A stretch of 64,000 bases of DNA from Spirodela intermedia (lineage: Eukaryota; Streptophyta; Magnoliopsida; Alismatales; Araceae). This document shows positions 27,766-38,969 of the stretch, piece after piece. The stretch covers positions 684,501 through 748,500 of the forward strand of contig LR746264.1 in the NCBI GenBank assembly GCA_902729315.2, written 5' to 3'. The stretch's first letter is position 1. Every line of letters begins with the position of its first letter. The notes under the pieces are model-generated. The model had not been told where the DNA came from. It was given only the letters and a program-made list of their open reading frames with translations, and ran no database searches. A program made the position numbers and the translations under genes.

Positions 27766-27978
27766 GAAATCTCTCACGATGGGGTCTTATCTCCTCCCAT
27801 GTGAGTCCCTGGAAGCACCTGTTGTTTGGTAATGAGCAAATATAAGGTTGAAAATGATCGACTCTGTCCTGGGGGGTTTTGTCTTAAAGGGCATCAACAG
27901 GCAGGGTAAGCCTACAGTTTGGCCTACCCGGCCCGGCCCAAGAACTGTGCATGTTCTATGGTCACCCACATGTCGGCA

Positions 27979-28037
<59 letters not shown>

Positions 28038-29347
28038 AGTGGGTCATTATTTTCTTTTTGGGCTGATTTCTATTTTGGCTGGCCTTTGAGAGAAGCCCAG
28101 AAAAAACCCTAAGCTTGTCTGTCACGTAGTTGTCAACCTAGTGCATGGTTGCATGCTCCAACATGTGCCGGCCTCAATCGTCCTTGGCAATACCAAGCAG
28201 CCTTCAGAAAGGTTGTGTATTCTTCTCAATAAAGAGTACACTTGATGCATATAGGTCAATATGAGATAGCTTTACAATGTGGGAACACTAGGGATGATGT
28301 TTTCACCACCCTTTATGATTGGGGACTTGGTTGATTCTTTGTTGATATTAACTTAATAATGCAAACCCCAAAGGTAGGCCCTGCCAAAAAGGTATAAAGA
28401 TGACTTCATCACCGTAATGGATAATTAATCAACAAAGGAACTCTAGTTGAAGCTAGACCCCAAATTATTACCACTTTACCTCAATGCTTGATCATTGACT
28501 AGTGATTGTGTTGTTGACCCTGTTGACTCATGACTAGTTCAGACCAGCAAGATGGGTCAGCACAGAAGACTAAGTGGTCCAACATAGTTTCAACTAGAAT
28601 GATAGATTGACTCAAACTAGGTAATCTATCTAGTTTGGTCAAAGCATAAGTGGAACCAATTCAAGCCTACAATTCACAATATCATAAATCAGGTGAAGTT
28701 TAACCCTAATTAGGGTAGAGTAAACAATGGTTGAGTGAAAGACCAAGAAGGGGGAGTGAAGGATGGGCAATAGAGTGGATGGTGGTAATGTCAAATGTTG
28801 GGAGCAATTGATGATGGCTCTAACACCCCCCTCCTTGTCATAGTAGATAGTTGACCCTGTGAAGATAAGTAATCCTAATCTCATACAAGGACTACAATGG
28901 CATTTATAAGTGTTCATAAATTAAAAAAAAGGAAATAAAAATATTAATAAAAAATAAAAAATCTCAATCTTTACTCAAATTGTGGTCACTCAACATATTT
29001 TTGACGTCATAAATTTCTTGATATACTTCCAATGAGTGAAATTACTGCTTAGTGCTTTCACAAATCCTCACAATGTGTCCACAAGGGTTCGTCTAATCCT
29101 CTTCTATCTTCGGTTAGCACTCAATAAGCTTTCCTTAATCACTAAACTCAATTTGAACATGTTCATCCAATAAACTTGGACGTTTTGCTCACTATTAAGG
29201 ATTACAAAGAGGTTTATAAATAATTTAAATTCTGATAAGGTTTGAAATTAGAAATATAACGTTTTTTCAAAATTGGCTGATAATTGGACCTGACAGAATA
29301 TGTTGGTGCCGCTGAAAGCTGTCCTTGCGCCGCCATCTTTAATCCAC

Positions 29348-29407
<60 letters not shown>

Positions 29408-29519
29408 AATCGTCGATGATATCGAAGACAGTCGCAGGCTTCTACGTTCCCCGTCTCCTCCCTGCTTGTGCTGATTCCGTGGCTTCTGATTTCCAGTTGT
29501 AGGGCTATCCTTCTTGCTG
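27766..29519. other. Intergenic DNA between NDUFS4 and the N-acetylglutamate synthase gene
   Basis: Contains the NDUFS4 3' UTR, a second GGCCC-rich segment (about 27900-27945), CT microsatellites at 27981-28034 and 29350-29406, and AT-rich DNA with TTGAC/GACTAG repeats at 28480-28640. A reading frame from 29284 across the CT run encodes only Leu-Ser repeats and is not a gene. The CT run at 29350-29406 ends 114 bp before the synthase start codon. Confidence 0.7.
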
Positions 29520-32500
29520 ATGACGACGGCGGCGGCGGCGGCTAGTACTAGTCCGCAGATATCTCCAGCATGCTGCGGGGGAATATCGAGCTCGTCAAGC
29601 GGAGTTCGCAGTTTTGTTACTTTGCGGAATCGTCGGTTGAATCTGGGAAACTGTTTCTCCCGCAGGAGAGTTCTCGCTGTAAGTTGCCGCTTCGAGCAAG
29701 AAGCCAGCAGTGCGAGAGTCGCTTGCAGCCTGCCTCCGGGGAGGGAGGACGAGCAATTTGTTCAGTGGTTCCGGCAGGCTTGGCCTTACATTAGAGGGCA
29801 CCGTGGGAGCACCGTCGCCGTCGTGATCTCCTGTGAAATCGTCGCAAGTCCTCACCTGGACAGCATCCTTCAGGTATGTCTCCTTCTTGTCGTACGTCCA
29901 ATCGAGTGATTATCGTATTTGCTGCTGACCACTCTGCGTGCCTAGAGGGATTAAAGTAGTCAAGATCGATCCCTCAGCTTTAGTTACAATAATATAAGTT
30001 CTTCCATTAGAAAAAGATTTTGAGAATCTCTCTGAGTCGCAGTGCCTTTTTTATTTGTTGGAATAGCATTGTAAACAGTCACTTCTCTCAGAGAAAAGCC
30101 TCAGAACGCATCCTTCACCAGTGATTGCTTATGTTGGTGTGTTCGTTTGCAGGATATCTCGCTCCTTCATGGTTTGGGGATCAAGTTTGTTCTTGCTCCC
30201 GGCACTCAGATGCAAATTGATAAGCTCTTGGAAGAGAGAGGTGATAGGATTGATGCAATGCACTCTCGTTCATGACGTCTACCTTCACGGGTTTCCAGGA
30301 TTCTCCACTTTGATTTTTTCCAAACATTGATTTACACAGCGTAGCTTTTGAATTGCTACGAACGATGTACAATTCCTCTTCAAATGCCTTTGCATTATAT
30401 ATGATATTACTTTGCTAGGGACTGGTTTCTGTGTTACCCTGCTTGATGATTTATATAGCCACATGGATGTCTCTCAGATTGTTGTCCAGATGTACAAAAA
30501 CAGCAGTAGACGAGCCTAAAAGCGTATGACTACTTACTGCTAAAGATTAATTTGCTGCAAGCTCAACTTAACCTAGAGCATCCTTCTATATTTTTTATGA
30601 CGAACATATAAAATGGAATATCTTAATGATACATGGATATAAATGTTAAGGCATTAAATAAGTTTTCTATCACAAAAACTAGAAGAACTTTAAATTTGGC
30701 ATAGAAAGTCGTAATGTACTGTTGGTAACCATATAAACATGGTCTATGTTCATCTATACAGCAATATTTATACTGTTTGTTTTGTGTGCTCATTTATTGT
30801 ATGGAGATATCTAACTTTGGTGTATACATTATTATTCTAGGAAGCAAGCCAAAGTATGCTGGTCGTTATCGAATAACTGATCCTGATTCTCTGGAGGCTG
30901 CAATGGAAGCATCGGGTAAAATTAGACTTACAATAGAGGCAAAGCTTTCTCCAGGGCCCCCAATGTTGAACCTTCGTCGACATGGTGATAATAGCCGTTG
31001 GCATGAACTTGGCGTTTGTGTTGCCAGTGGCAACTTTCTTGCAGCCAAGGTCAAATGGTGAATGCTTTTTATTTTATTTAATTTGTGCAGAAAACCATCA
31101 CAAAATTTTCATTATTTTATTTATCAATTTAGATGCTGTATTCTGTCAATTCATGGTGTTCATGATTGGTAATTCCAGTGCACAAGGTTATCTTGGGAAT
31201 TCTTAAGAGATAAAACTTTCTAAAATAACCTCGTCAAGGAAGAAATTAAAATATTTTATGGTTAATTCTTGTTCAAATTGTGTATATTGCGTGAAAATAC
31301 TAAAGCCCACTAAACATAACCAGCAGAGCTTGCGGATTCACTAAAACCTAACTTTGCTTGTTCTGGAGATGATGACGACTAGATATAATAGCATCCTTTC
31401 AGATCACAGGCATATTACTTTTGACCATTTACCTTAACAGTTCCCCTGTTTCTTGAAGAACTTCTCTAGGATTACTTTCAAAGTTGTCATTTTGTGTTGC
31501 ATGCGCCAAGAAAAATGAACAGAGAGAAGGTCCAAAAAAGGGAAATTAACAGACAAGAGATGTAGGTTGCAGAATCTTATGGAGTGTGCTTAGGTTATTG
31601 TGTTGCAATGCAATTTACAGAGAAATAAAATAGTTGTGTGGACTACTAAGTTGTATGAAGGAAATATTGTAGTTATAGCTTTTAATGGGATGACAATTTT
31701 TTTGAGGCAATTTATGAGGGATATAATGGTAACTTAGAATAAAAAAGTTGACTGTTAAGTTATTGGTGTGCTTGCATTATCGTGTTGTAATAGGATTTAC
31801 AGAGTAATAAAACGGTTACTATTGACTAAGCTGCAGAAAGTAGACCTTGTGGTTAGGACTGTCGGTGGAATTGTGACTTTACAAGAACAATTAATAATGG
31901 AGATAATCGTACCCTAGAATAATAAGTTTCCCCAAGTTCCCTTGAGGTACGCATGAGAGGAAAGGGAACTTTTTTTCGTGAGTTTACTTGTCAGCCATAG
32001 AATTTAGGAGATCCGAATGGAATTGGGGAAAGGATAATCTTTGTGCTGGGCCGTTAATTTCGAACAGCTGGGCATGATGAAGGAAAATGTCTTTCTCTTC
32101 TGATTAATATATAGTACAATGTCTTCAGTTTTTCATATGGTATTTTACTGCTCAGTTGATTTATATAAGGAATTATTTCTTCCATTCTAATGTGTGAACA
32201 TATTTGGCGTTGAGTGTGAAAATCTACCAGGGAAATACGCCCTTTTAGAACGACTTTTTAACACGTATGGCGATTTAAATACTTTTTTTTCCTCAAGTCA
32301 TCTTGGGTTTTCCTTATCATATGTTGCCTTGTTTTCGCTTGGATAACCTTCATATCTAATTTCCTTTTGTGAATATGAAGTTAGCTCTTAGCCTTCAGTC
32401 CATTGTGCCAATAAATGGATTATAGTTTTTGTATAGTTGATATTGTAACTTATTTTTTATTTTCTCTCCCTATTGACAGAGAAGAGGAGTAGTTGAAGGT

Positions 32501-34901
32501 GTCGATTATGGAGCAACCGGTGAAGTGAAGAAAATAGATGTTTCTAGAATTAGAGAGAGACTCGACAAGGACTGCATAGTTATGATGAGCAATCTTGGGT
32601 ACTCAAGCTCAGGCGAAGTTTTAAATTGCAAGTATGCCAGTTAACTACAATTCCGTTAGCATTCATTCATCAATTTCTTTCACAAAGGAGTTGAATATAT
32701 TACCATTTACCATTCAGGCGTATATTAAATACAATATCAATATCTTCCCTTTAGTGCATCTCTTCCTGTAGTGTAAGCATTCATTCCCTTTACAGGAGGG
32801 TCGTTATCCATCCTATCCATATACGATGACATAGATGATGTCACTGGATACCTCTCCCTTCAGAACAGCCTTTCATGTTCGGCAAAAAAAAAACACTTCT
32901 TGCTGAAGGCTTTATCAATCGTCCCTTTCATTTCCCTGCTCAGAGTTTCCCATGTGTTGTATCTTGTGATGAGTGAGTGCACTTATTCTGGCTTTTATGC
33001 TCGTGGTTTTCTTTGAATAGCTAACGTGCAGAGGGGAAAATCTTCAGCTATCCCATTTTTACAGTTTGGCATGCAATTCATATCAGAGACCTCCACTTTT
33101 ATACCATACCTTAATCATATGTTTTTTGTTTGACTCATAATTTTCGTTCTATAACTAATTTCCTTTTCAGCACGTATGAAGTTGCAACAGCGTGTGCCTT
33201 GGCCATTGAGGCAGATAAACTTATTTGCATAGTTGATGGTCCAATTCTTGACGAACATGGCCGGTTTACACGGTTTTTGACCCTTAAAGATGCTGACCTG
33301 CTGTTAAGAAAGCGGGTCAAGCAGAGTGACGTAGCTGCAAATTATGTGAAGGCTGTAGGTGACGATGATGTGTGCCATCCAGGATTTCATGAGCCAAATG
33401 AAAGTGGTAACGTCACGAGGAATGAAAGGGACATCAGCATTGTAGCATTTAATAATGGTGTTGGCTTCGAGAATGGGAATGGACTTTGGCCTGGAGAGCA
33501 GGGTTTTGCAATAGGAGGCAAAGAGAGGATGAACAGATCAAATGGCTACCTTTCAGAACTGGCTGCTGCAGCCTACGTATGCAGAGTAAGTAAACAATAT
33601 CTTTTCTAGCCCTTTGATTCTATGGTCAAAAGTGGAGCAGCTTAACCTCATTAATGAGAATATGTTGGGTAAATTAGACGTCTATTAACGTTCAGCATCC
33701 AGTTAATGTTCGTCTGTTTGAGGGAAAATCCATCAATCCTAAACTTCATCCAATGTAAGACCTTATAGTCGTCATGCCATCTTCATATAATCAGTCTTTG
33801 AGCATTTATCCAGACATTTTTGTTAATTTTGATGTGAAGAGAGTGGTTTCTAAAATTTTGACCAAAAAAACTCATTATTTATAACATCACTTCGCCTAGG
33901 CTACGAAGAAACTGTTCATAACATAAAACAGGAAGAACGGGAGATGGAGGGACTCGGAAATTCCGAAAGCTTGCTTGTCCTTGGCTATGGATCCTACCTT
34001 CGAATGATTGGGAATAGCATTCATCGCTTCAAATCCTTATTTATCTGTCTTCACATCTGCCCACCTTTTTCTTACTTATCTCAAGTTCGGTTCTCATTTT
34101 GCTTTCTGACAGGGTGGTGTAAAAAGGGTTCATCTGATAGATGGCACCATCGGCGGAGCCTTGTTGTTGGAGCTGTTCACGAGGGATGGAGTGGGCACAA
34201 TGATAGCTAGGTATGTGGTGCTAGAAAAGGACCGGCAGGTTTTCATGCTTTCACTTTACTGTTCTTTTATGGGTCAATTCATATTCTGAATGCTGGATTT
34301 CTTTCCGCTTTTCCCCCATTTTTTTCTCAATTTAGAGGTAGAAGATGATCACCATCTTCTCCCAGGGGTGGAATTTCTCTGATCATTTTAAGAATACAGA
34401 AGATTATATAGTCGTACTTTTTCTCTGGAGATCTGCAGTGCATCTCAAATTCCCATTGCTACTTCTTCTTCAGTGATGTTTACGAAGGAACTCGGATGGC
34501 TAGAGAAACAGACGTGCCTGGCATGAGAGAGATAATCCAACCTCTAGAAGAAAGCGGTGCATTGATCCGAAGGACCAATGAACAGGTTTCCAGTTTAATC
34601 TCTCTCTCTCTCTCGGTATTTATTGTAGATAATTTTAATTAATCACCATTTATGGTATTTTTTTTCTTTTGCTTTCCTGTCAGTTACTTGAGGAAATAGA
34701 CAACTTTGTTGTTGTCGAGAGAGATGGCTCGATCATTGCATGCGCTGCCCTCTTTCCCTTCTTCAAGGATCGCTGTGCAGAGGTCGCCGCAATCGCTGTG
34801 TCTCCTGAATGCCGCGGACATGGACAAGGCGACAGGTTACTAGGTCTGTGGGTTTTTTTTGCAAAATTTCACACACATACACAAACACAAACACATAATG
34901 A

Positions 34902-34938
<37 letters not shown>

Positions 34939-36235
34939 TAAGTATATATGTAATGAATATTTGCAGATTACATTGAAAAGTGGGCATTGTCCCTGGGACT
35001 GGAGAAGCTATTTCTATTGACTACTCGTGCTGCAGATTGGTGAGTGTTTCTTGATCTTGCCTTGTTGTTCTTCTTAATTTGCCTTCTTATTAGTTGCATT
35101 TTCCGCAGTTTATTTCTAATCACTGAGAGTTTATTCTGATTGCTGAAAATATTTTTAAATATTTTTAGTACGATCATTTTTATGTTTTTCCTGGAGAAAT
35201 CTTTGCTTCCGATCTTTATGTTGATCCTTTTTTTTCTTTTTTTTTGGATTGGATTAAATCGACTGAAGGAAGTCTGCTGATTTCTAGAGGGTTGAACCAA
35301 TAGTATGGCTATATTTTTTAATATAGCACTTGAATATGGTCCATTTTTTTGTTTTCCTAAAGAAATGGTTGAATAGATGGCTGGGATTTGGATCTTTATG
35401 TCGATCAACGGTTTTGACAAATTTTTTAATTGGATTAAATGGACAAAATATAATGCTTCATCAGTAATAAGACTACAGATTTTTAATTTTTATAGATTTT
35501 CCCCGAATAAAACATTGGTTATATAGCTGGGATTTGGATCCTGAGGGCGACCAAATAGCTGTTTTTTTTGTACAAATAATGGATTAAATGATTTTCTGAA
35601 AATCATAAGCTGATTAAACGTCGATGCTTCACCTTCATCATGTTGCTCTGTAAAAGCCCTATGATCTTGGCCGTCCATTGATTTCCTTTGAACCATTGGG
35701 ATTCATTAGATCAGACAGTAAATTCTGGATTATGATTTATTTAATAATAAGTTTAAATACCCCTTACCATTGTGATTCTGTGTACTCCCTGCGATCTTTC
35801 CCACCATCCAATGCTTCAGCTCAAATGAAGGCTCTTCAACTGGAATGGGCGGGCTTAAAAGGCCTTAGCCCGGCCCGCCCCGTGAGAAAAGCCCGACAAT
35901 ACTCACCCCGGGCCCAGCCTTCTGAATTCACCTATCCAAGAGAGAGAGAGAAAGAGAGGGAGGGGGAGAGAGAGAGATGGCATCGAGAACACGCTTTTGG
36001 GGAATTAATGGAATTTTTATTTTTATTTATATTCATATTTGGATCACGAAAAAAAAATCCCTTTTCTTTGTGAAGGTTTGTGCGACGCGGCTTCTCCGAG
36101 TGCTCGATTGACTCGCTTCCCGAGGAGAGGAGGAACAAGATCAACATCTCCCGTGGCTCCAAGTACTACATCAAGACTCTCCAGCCCGAGGCCGGCGGGA
36201 TCACCGTTGATATGATCGCCTCTCGGAATTCCTGA
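29520..36235 (+). CDS. NAGS: N-acetyl-L-glutamate synthase, plastid, 10 exons
   Basis: Transfers acetyl from acetyl-CoA to glutamate, the first step of plastid arginine synthesis. Exons 29520-29873, 30153-30240, 30841-31049, 32480-32631, 33171-33585, 34113-34210, 34474-34585, 34684-34843, 34967-35039 and 36076-36235 join in frame to 606 residues. Residues 1 to about 70 are a Ser/Ala/Arg-rich transit peptide. An amino-acid-kinase fold domain follows (about 90-370: [48 protein letters not shown]), then the linker to [16 protein letters not shown] acetyltransferase domain (about 450-600) has the acetyl-CoA loop RGHGQG at residues 520-525 within [15 protein letters not shown]. The C-terminus includes [13 protein letters not shown]. 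Introns 3 and 9 hold local duplications, and a TA microsatellite lies in intron 8. The identification is secure from the domain order. Confidence 0.95.
31551..31925. repeat. Two-copy tandem duplication in NAGS intron 3
   Basis: Two copies of about 180 bp share GTGTGCTTRNGTTAT(T/C)GTGTTG, ATTTACAGAGNAATAAAA, GACTANNTNGT, TTGTNGTTA and an ATAATGGTAACTTAGAATAA-type end (ATAATCGTACCCTAGAATAA in copy 2). Non-coding. Confidence 0.75.
34905..34934. repeat. (TA)n microsatellite before NAGS exon 9
   Basis: A TA run of about 30 bp preceded by an ACACACA stretch. It occupies much of the 123-bp intron 8 and ends about 30 bp before the TTGCAG acceptor. Length changes would alter the branch-point spacing of this short intron. 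Confidence 0.88.
35140..35600. repeat. Degenerate three-copy repeat in NAGS intron 9
   Basis: Three copies (about 35170-35280, 35340-35450 and 35490-35595) share TTTTCC, GAAAT or GAATA, GGGATTTGGATC, TATGTYGATC or GGGCGACC, a T-run and TGGATTAAATSGAC or TGGATTAAATG. Non-coding and diverged. Confidence 0.65.
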
Positions 36236-36988
36236 TCGGACGGTTCTCGCCTGCTCATCCTCGTAGATCCCCCCTCCCCCAGGGTATACCCCTCATTGCC
36301 TCTCCAATTTTTTTCCTGATCGATTTTCCTAAATTTCCCCCCTCTTTTAATGAATTTCTTTTTTTCGAAAAAAGGCGGTGGTTTATCGACGGAGTGGTGG
36401 CGTCTTATTGGCCGGTAACTCCTCTCTCTCTCTCTTCCTCTCTTTCTCTTTCTCTCTCTGTGGTCTAAATGAGAATATTCCGAACATATCTGGGGATTTA
36501 TTTATAACGTGATTATTAAATAATATTATTATCCTGGGACGTGTTACGGCAGGTGGGCCCCGCTTAATGCATTTTGGATAATAGGGGTCACGTGATTTAT
36601 TACTGTTTATTGGGATGACGGGGCCGACCGGTTTTCTCCCATTCGCACTCCCCGAATATCCTATCCCAAGTGGGGCCCGCCAACATTCTGCCCTAACTGA
36701 CGAGAAGAAGAGGTTACTACTGGTCTCTCTCGGAGACCGAGGGGGCTCCTCCCATGGTGAAGAGTCGTCGTCCCTCGATCTAGAAAAGAGTCTGATCAAC
36801 ACTGAAGATCGACGACAAGTCTCAACAGTCTCATGAACAGATGAGTCTAAAGCATTCTGACCGAGAAGATCGATGCCGTTGGATCAAGAACGAATCCAGA
36901 GGGAGGCGATCGACAGAGAGAGAAGCAAGAGGCAGAGATGCGGAAGCAGGAGATCGTCGACCCCGCCGTATGCGATCCGATCTCCGTC
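36236..36988. other. Intergenic DNA between convergent NAGS and CYSTM genes
   Basis: Holds the two facing 3' UTRs. Contains a CT-rich stretch at 36420-36460 and AT-rich DNA near 36490-36530. The rest has mixed composition. No coding region was supported. Confidence 0.6.
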
Positions 36989-37469
36989 TCAGAAGCAGGC
37001 ATCCAAGAGGCAGCAGCAGCAGAGCGCCGCCAAGCTTCACACCACGCAAATAGAACAGTCACTCATCAGATTGGGAAGAGGATGATACCACCAGCACACG
37101 GCGGTGCAGAGTGAGAGAGGGAGAGATCTTACCATCCTTGGAGGAAGTTGGAGCTGCCGCTCTTCTGCTCCTGCTGTTGGTACTGTTGGGGGGGGTAGCC
37201 CTGGGGAGGATAGCCCTGGGGAGGGTAACCCTGGGCCGGATATCCCCCTTGAGGAGGGTATCCCTCCGGCGGGTACCCCGGCGGCGGATATGCGTCCTTC
37301 CCGTATCCTTCCGGAGGATACCCTAACAAAGAGAAGAATAAGAAGAACTTAGATCGGAACATCAGATCAGTCGATCTTCGCCAGGGCCGGAGAGATCAGA
37401 GACGGAGGAGGGCGTACCTTGCGGCGGGGGTACTCCGACGGGGGTCTGTTGCTGGTTGTAGTAGCTCAT
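36989..37469 (-). CDS. Cysteine-rich transmembrane (CYSTM) protein, 3 exons
   Basis: Exons 37469-37418, 37322-37133 and 37034-36989 join in frame to a 95-residue protein. It starts MSYYNQQQTPVGVPPPQG, runs through a Gly-Tyr-Pro-Pro-Gln/Glu repeat (about residues 18-65), a Gln-rich stretch, then SNFLQG and the family hallmark CLAALCCCCLLDACF at the very C-terminus. That Cys-rich hydrophobic segment is the CYSTM module thought to lie in the plasma membrane; plant members (including the WINDHOSE proteins) are linked to stress tolerance and cell fate, but the role of this copy is unknown. The third exon has a weak acceptor (TGTGAAG), yet it alone restores the hallmark ending. Without splicing, the reading frame would stop two codons after LQ. 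Confidence 0.9.
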
Positions 37470-38370
37470 GGCTCTGCTGAGGAGAGGACGAGGGGAAGGA
37501 GGAGGAAGAAGGGGAGCAGAACGGAGGAAGATGGAGCAGTTCAGGCGGAGATTTAAAGGAGTGGATCTGGGCGGTGGCGGTGACTCGGGGTCGTTTTGCT
37601 TCTGCGCGTTGGAAACGCGTACTGGAGGGGGATGCGTCGGCTCAGCTGGACCGTCAGATTGGTGGGCCCAACGTTCCCCTTGGAAAATTTCGGATGTTGA
37701 AGAATGACCGTGGGGCCCACAGGGAGGCGCCCTCACTAACGAATGAATGTCGGGTGACAGTGACCTGACGTGGACTTACAATTTTTACAAAGGGAATCTA
37801 TTTCTAATGGGCCTGGGTTGGGCCCGTCTGGTTTAGAAGCCCGCCCCGCGTACATATTTCTTGGTGGGCTTAAGGCCCATATAGACCCATAAAATGGTAT
37901 GTTCGGATGCGAGTATTAAGCCTATTGCCACTTGTCGAACCCCCCACCCCTTCGGTCATCTACGTCCCCAAGCCCACAATGCGGGCTACTAGCCCAGTGT
38001 TGATGCCCTGATGTGTGTTATTGGGCCGATCTTCCGCTGTAATGCCAGCCCATTTTTACACCCCAGATGAGTCGTTTTGACTCCAAGTCCACTAACTTAA
38101 TGAGCTAGCCCAGGACGAGCCCAACCCATTCTCTCTCTCGATCTGAGAGAGAAGCTAGGAGTCTAGGAGCAAAATATGTCCAAAGATAAGGCGCCCTTAA
38201 ACTTATGCTTATGAGATATATACGTAATATAATCAAATAGCCTCCTCCTCTAGACAGCGTGCCTACGGTCTGGATCAGCTCCAGGGGGGGGGGTAGAAGA
38301 GGTAGTAGAAGAATATCATACACAGGCAGGCGCCTTCATCCTCCGCAGCGATCTGGTCCATTGGGGGGCG
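37470..38370. other. CYSTM promoter region and SAP30-like 3' flank
   Basis: The first 150 bp upstream of the CYSTM ATG are GC-rich. A GGGCC-rich segment follows at about 37805-37880, then plain sequence to the SAP30-like stop at 38371. No other coding region was seen. Confidence 0.6.
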
Positions 38371-38615
38371 TCAGCGGCAGAGAGTCTTCAACCTCTTCGC
38401 GGACTGGACGAAGCCCGCTATCACCTGCAGCTCGTCCAATTGCTTCACGGGAGGAGAGCAGGTGGACGACGAAGGGATCCGTCAAGATATCTGCAAAAGA
38501 TTCCAAGGTTGGGACAGTTCTGATGATTCTCTTGTACCTGCGACATGAAGTGCCTCTGTACCACGTCGATCAGCTGCTCTTTTGAAGGGGTTAGGCTGGA
38601 ACCCACCTGCCCAGT

Positions 38616-38654
<39 letters not shown>

Positions 38655-38920
38655 GAATTGGGTTAGATTGTCCACGGGGGATGCGGAGATGAGATTGGTC
38701 TGGGAGGGCTCACTAGGTTGAAGTGCCTCGAGTATCTCCACAACGCTGTTGTTTCCAGCTTGCTGAGGTCGACCTTCTGCAGCAAGCACAGGAGGAACGG
38801 GGATGAAATGCGGCCCAGTTTTTGGATAATATGCAACAGCAAGGAGATGGGTATGGCATGATCTCAATAAATTCAAAAAAAACCCTTTCTCTATACATGT
38901 ATATATCTTAAGAGAGAAAT

Positions 38921-38969
<49 letters not shown>

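Noticed and set aside
29284-29502. Open frame upstream of NAGS starting MDLTEYVG
   Set aside because: Most of it is Leu-Ser encoded by the CT microsatellite; it is not in frame with a splice to NAGS and matches no family.
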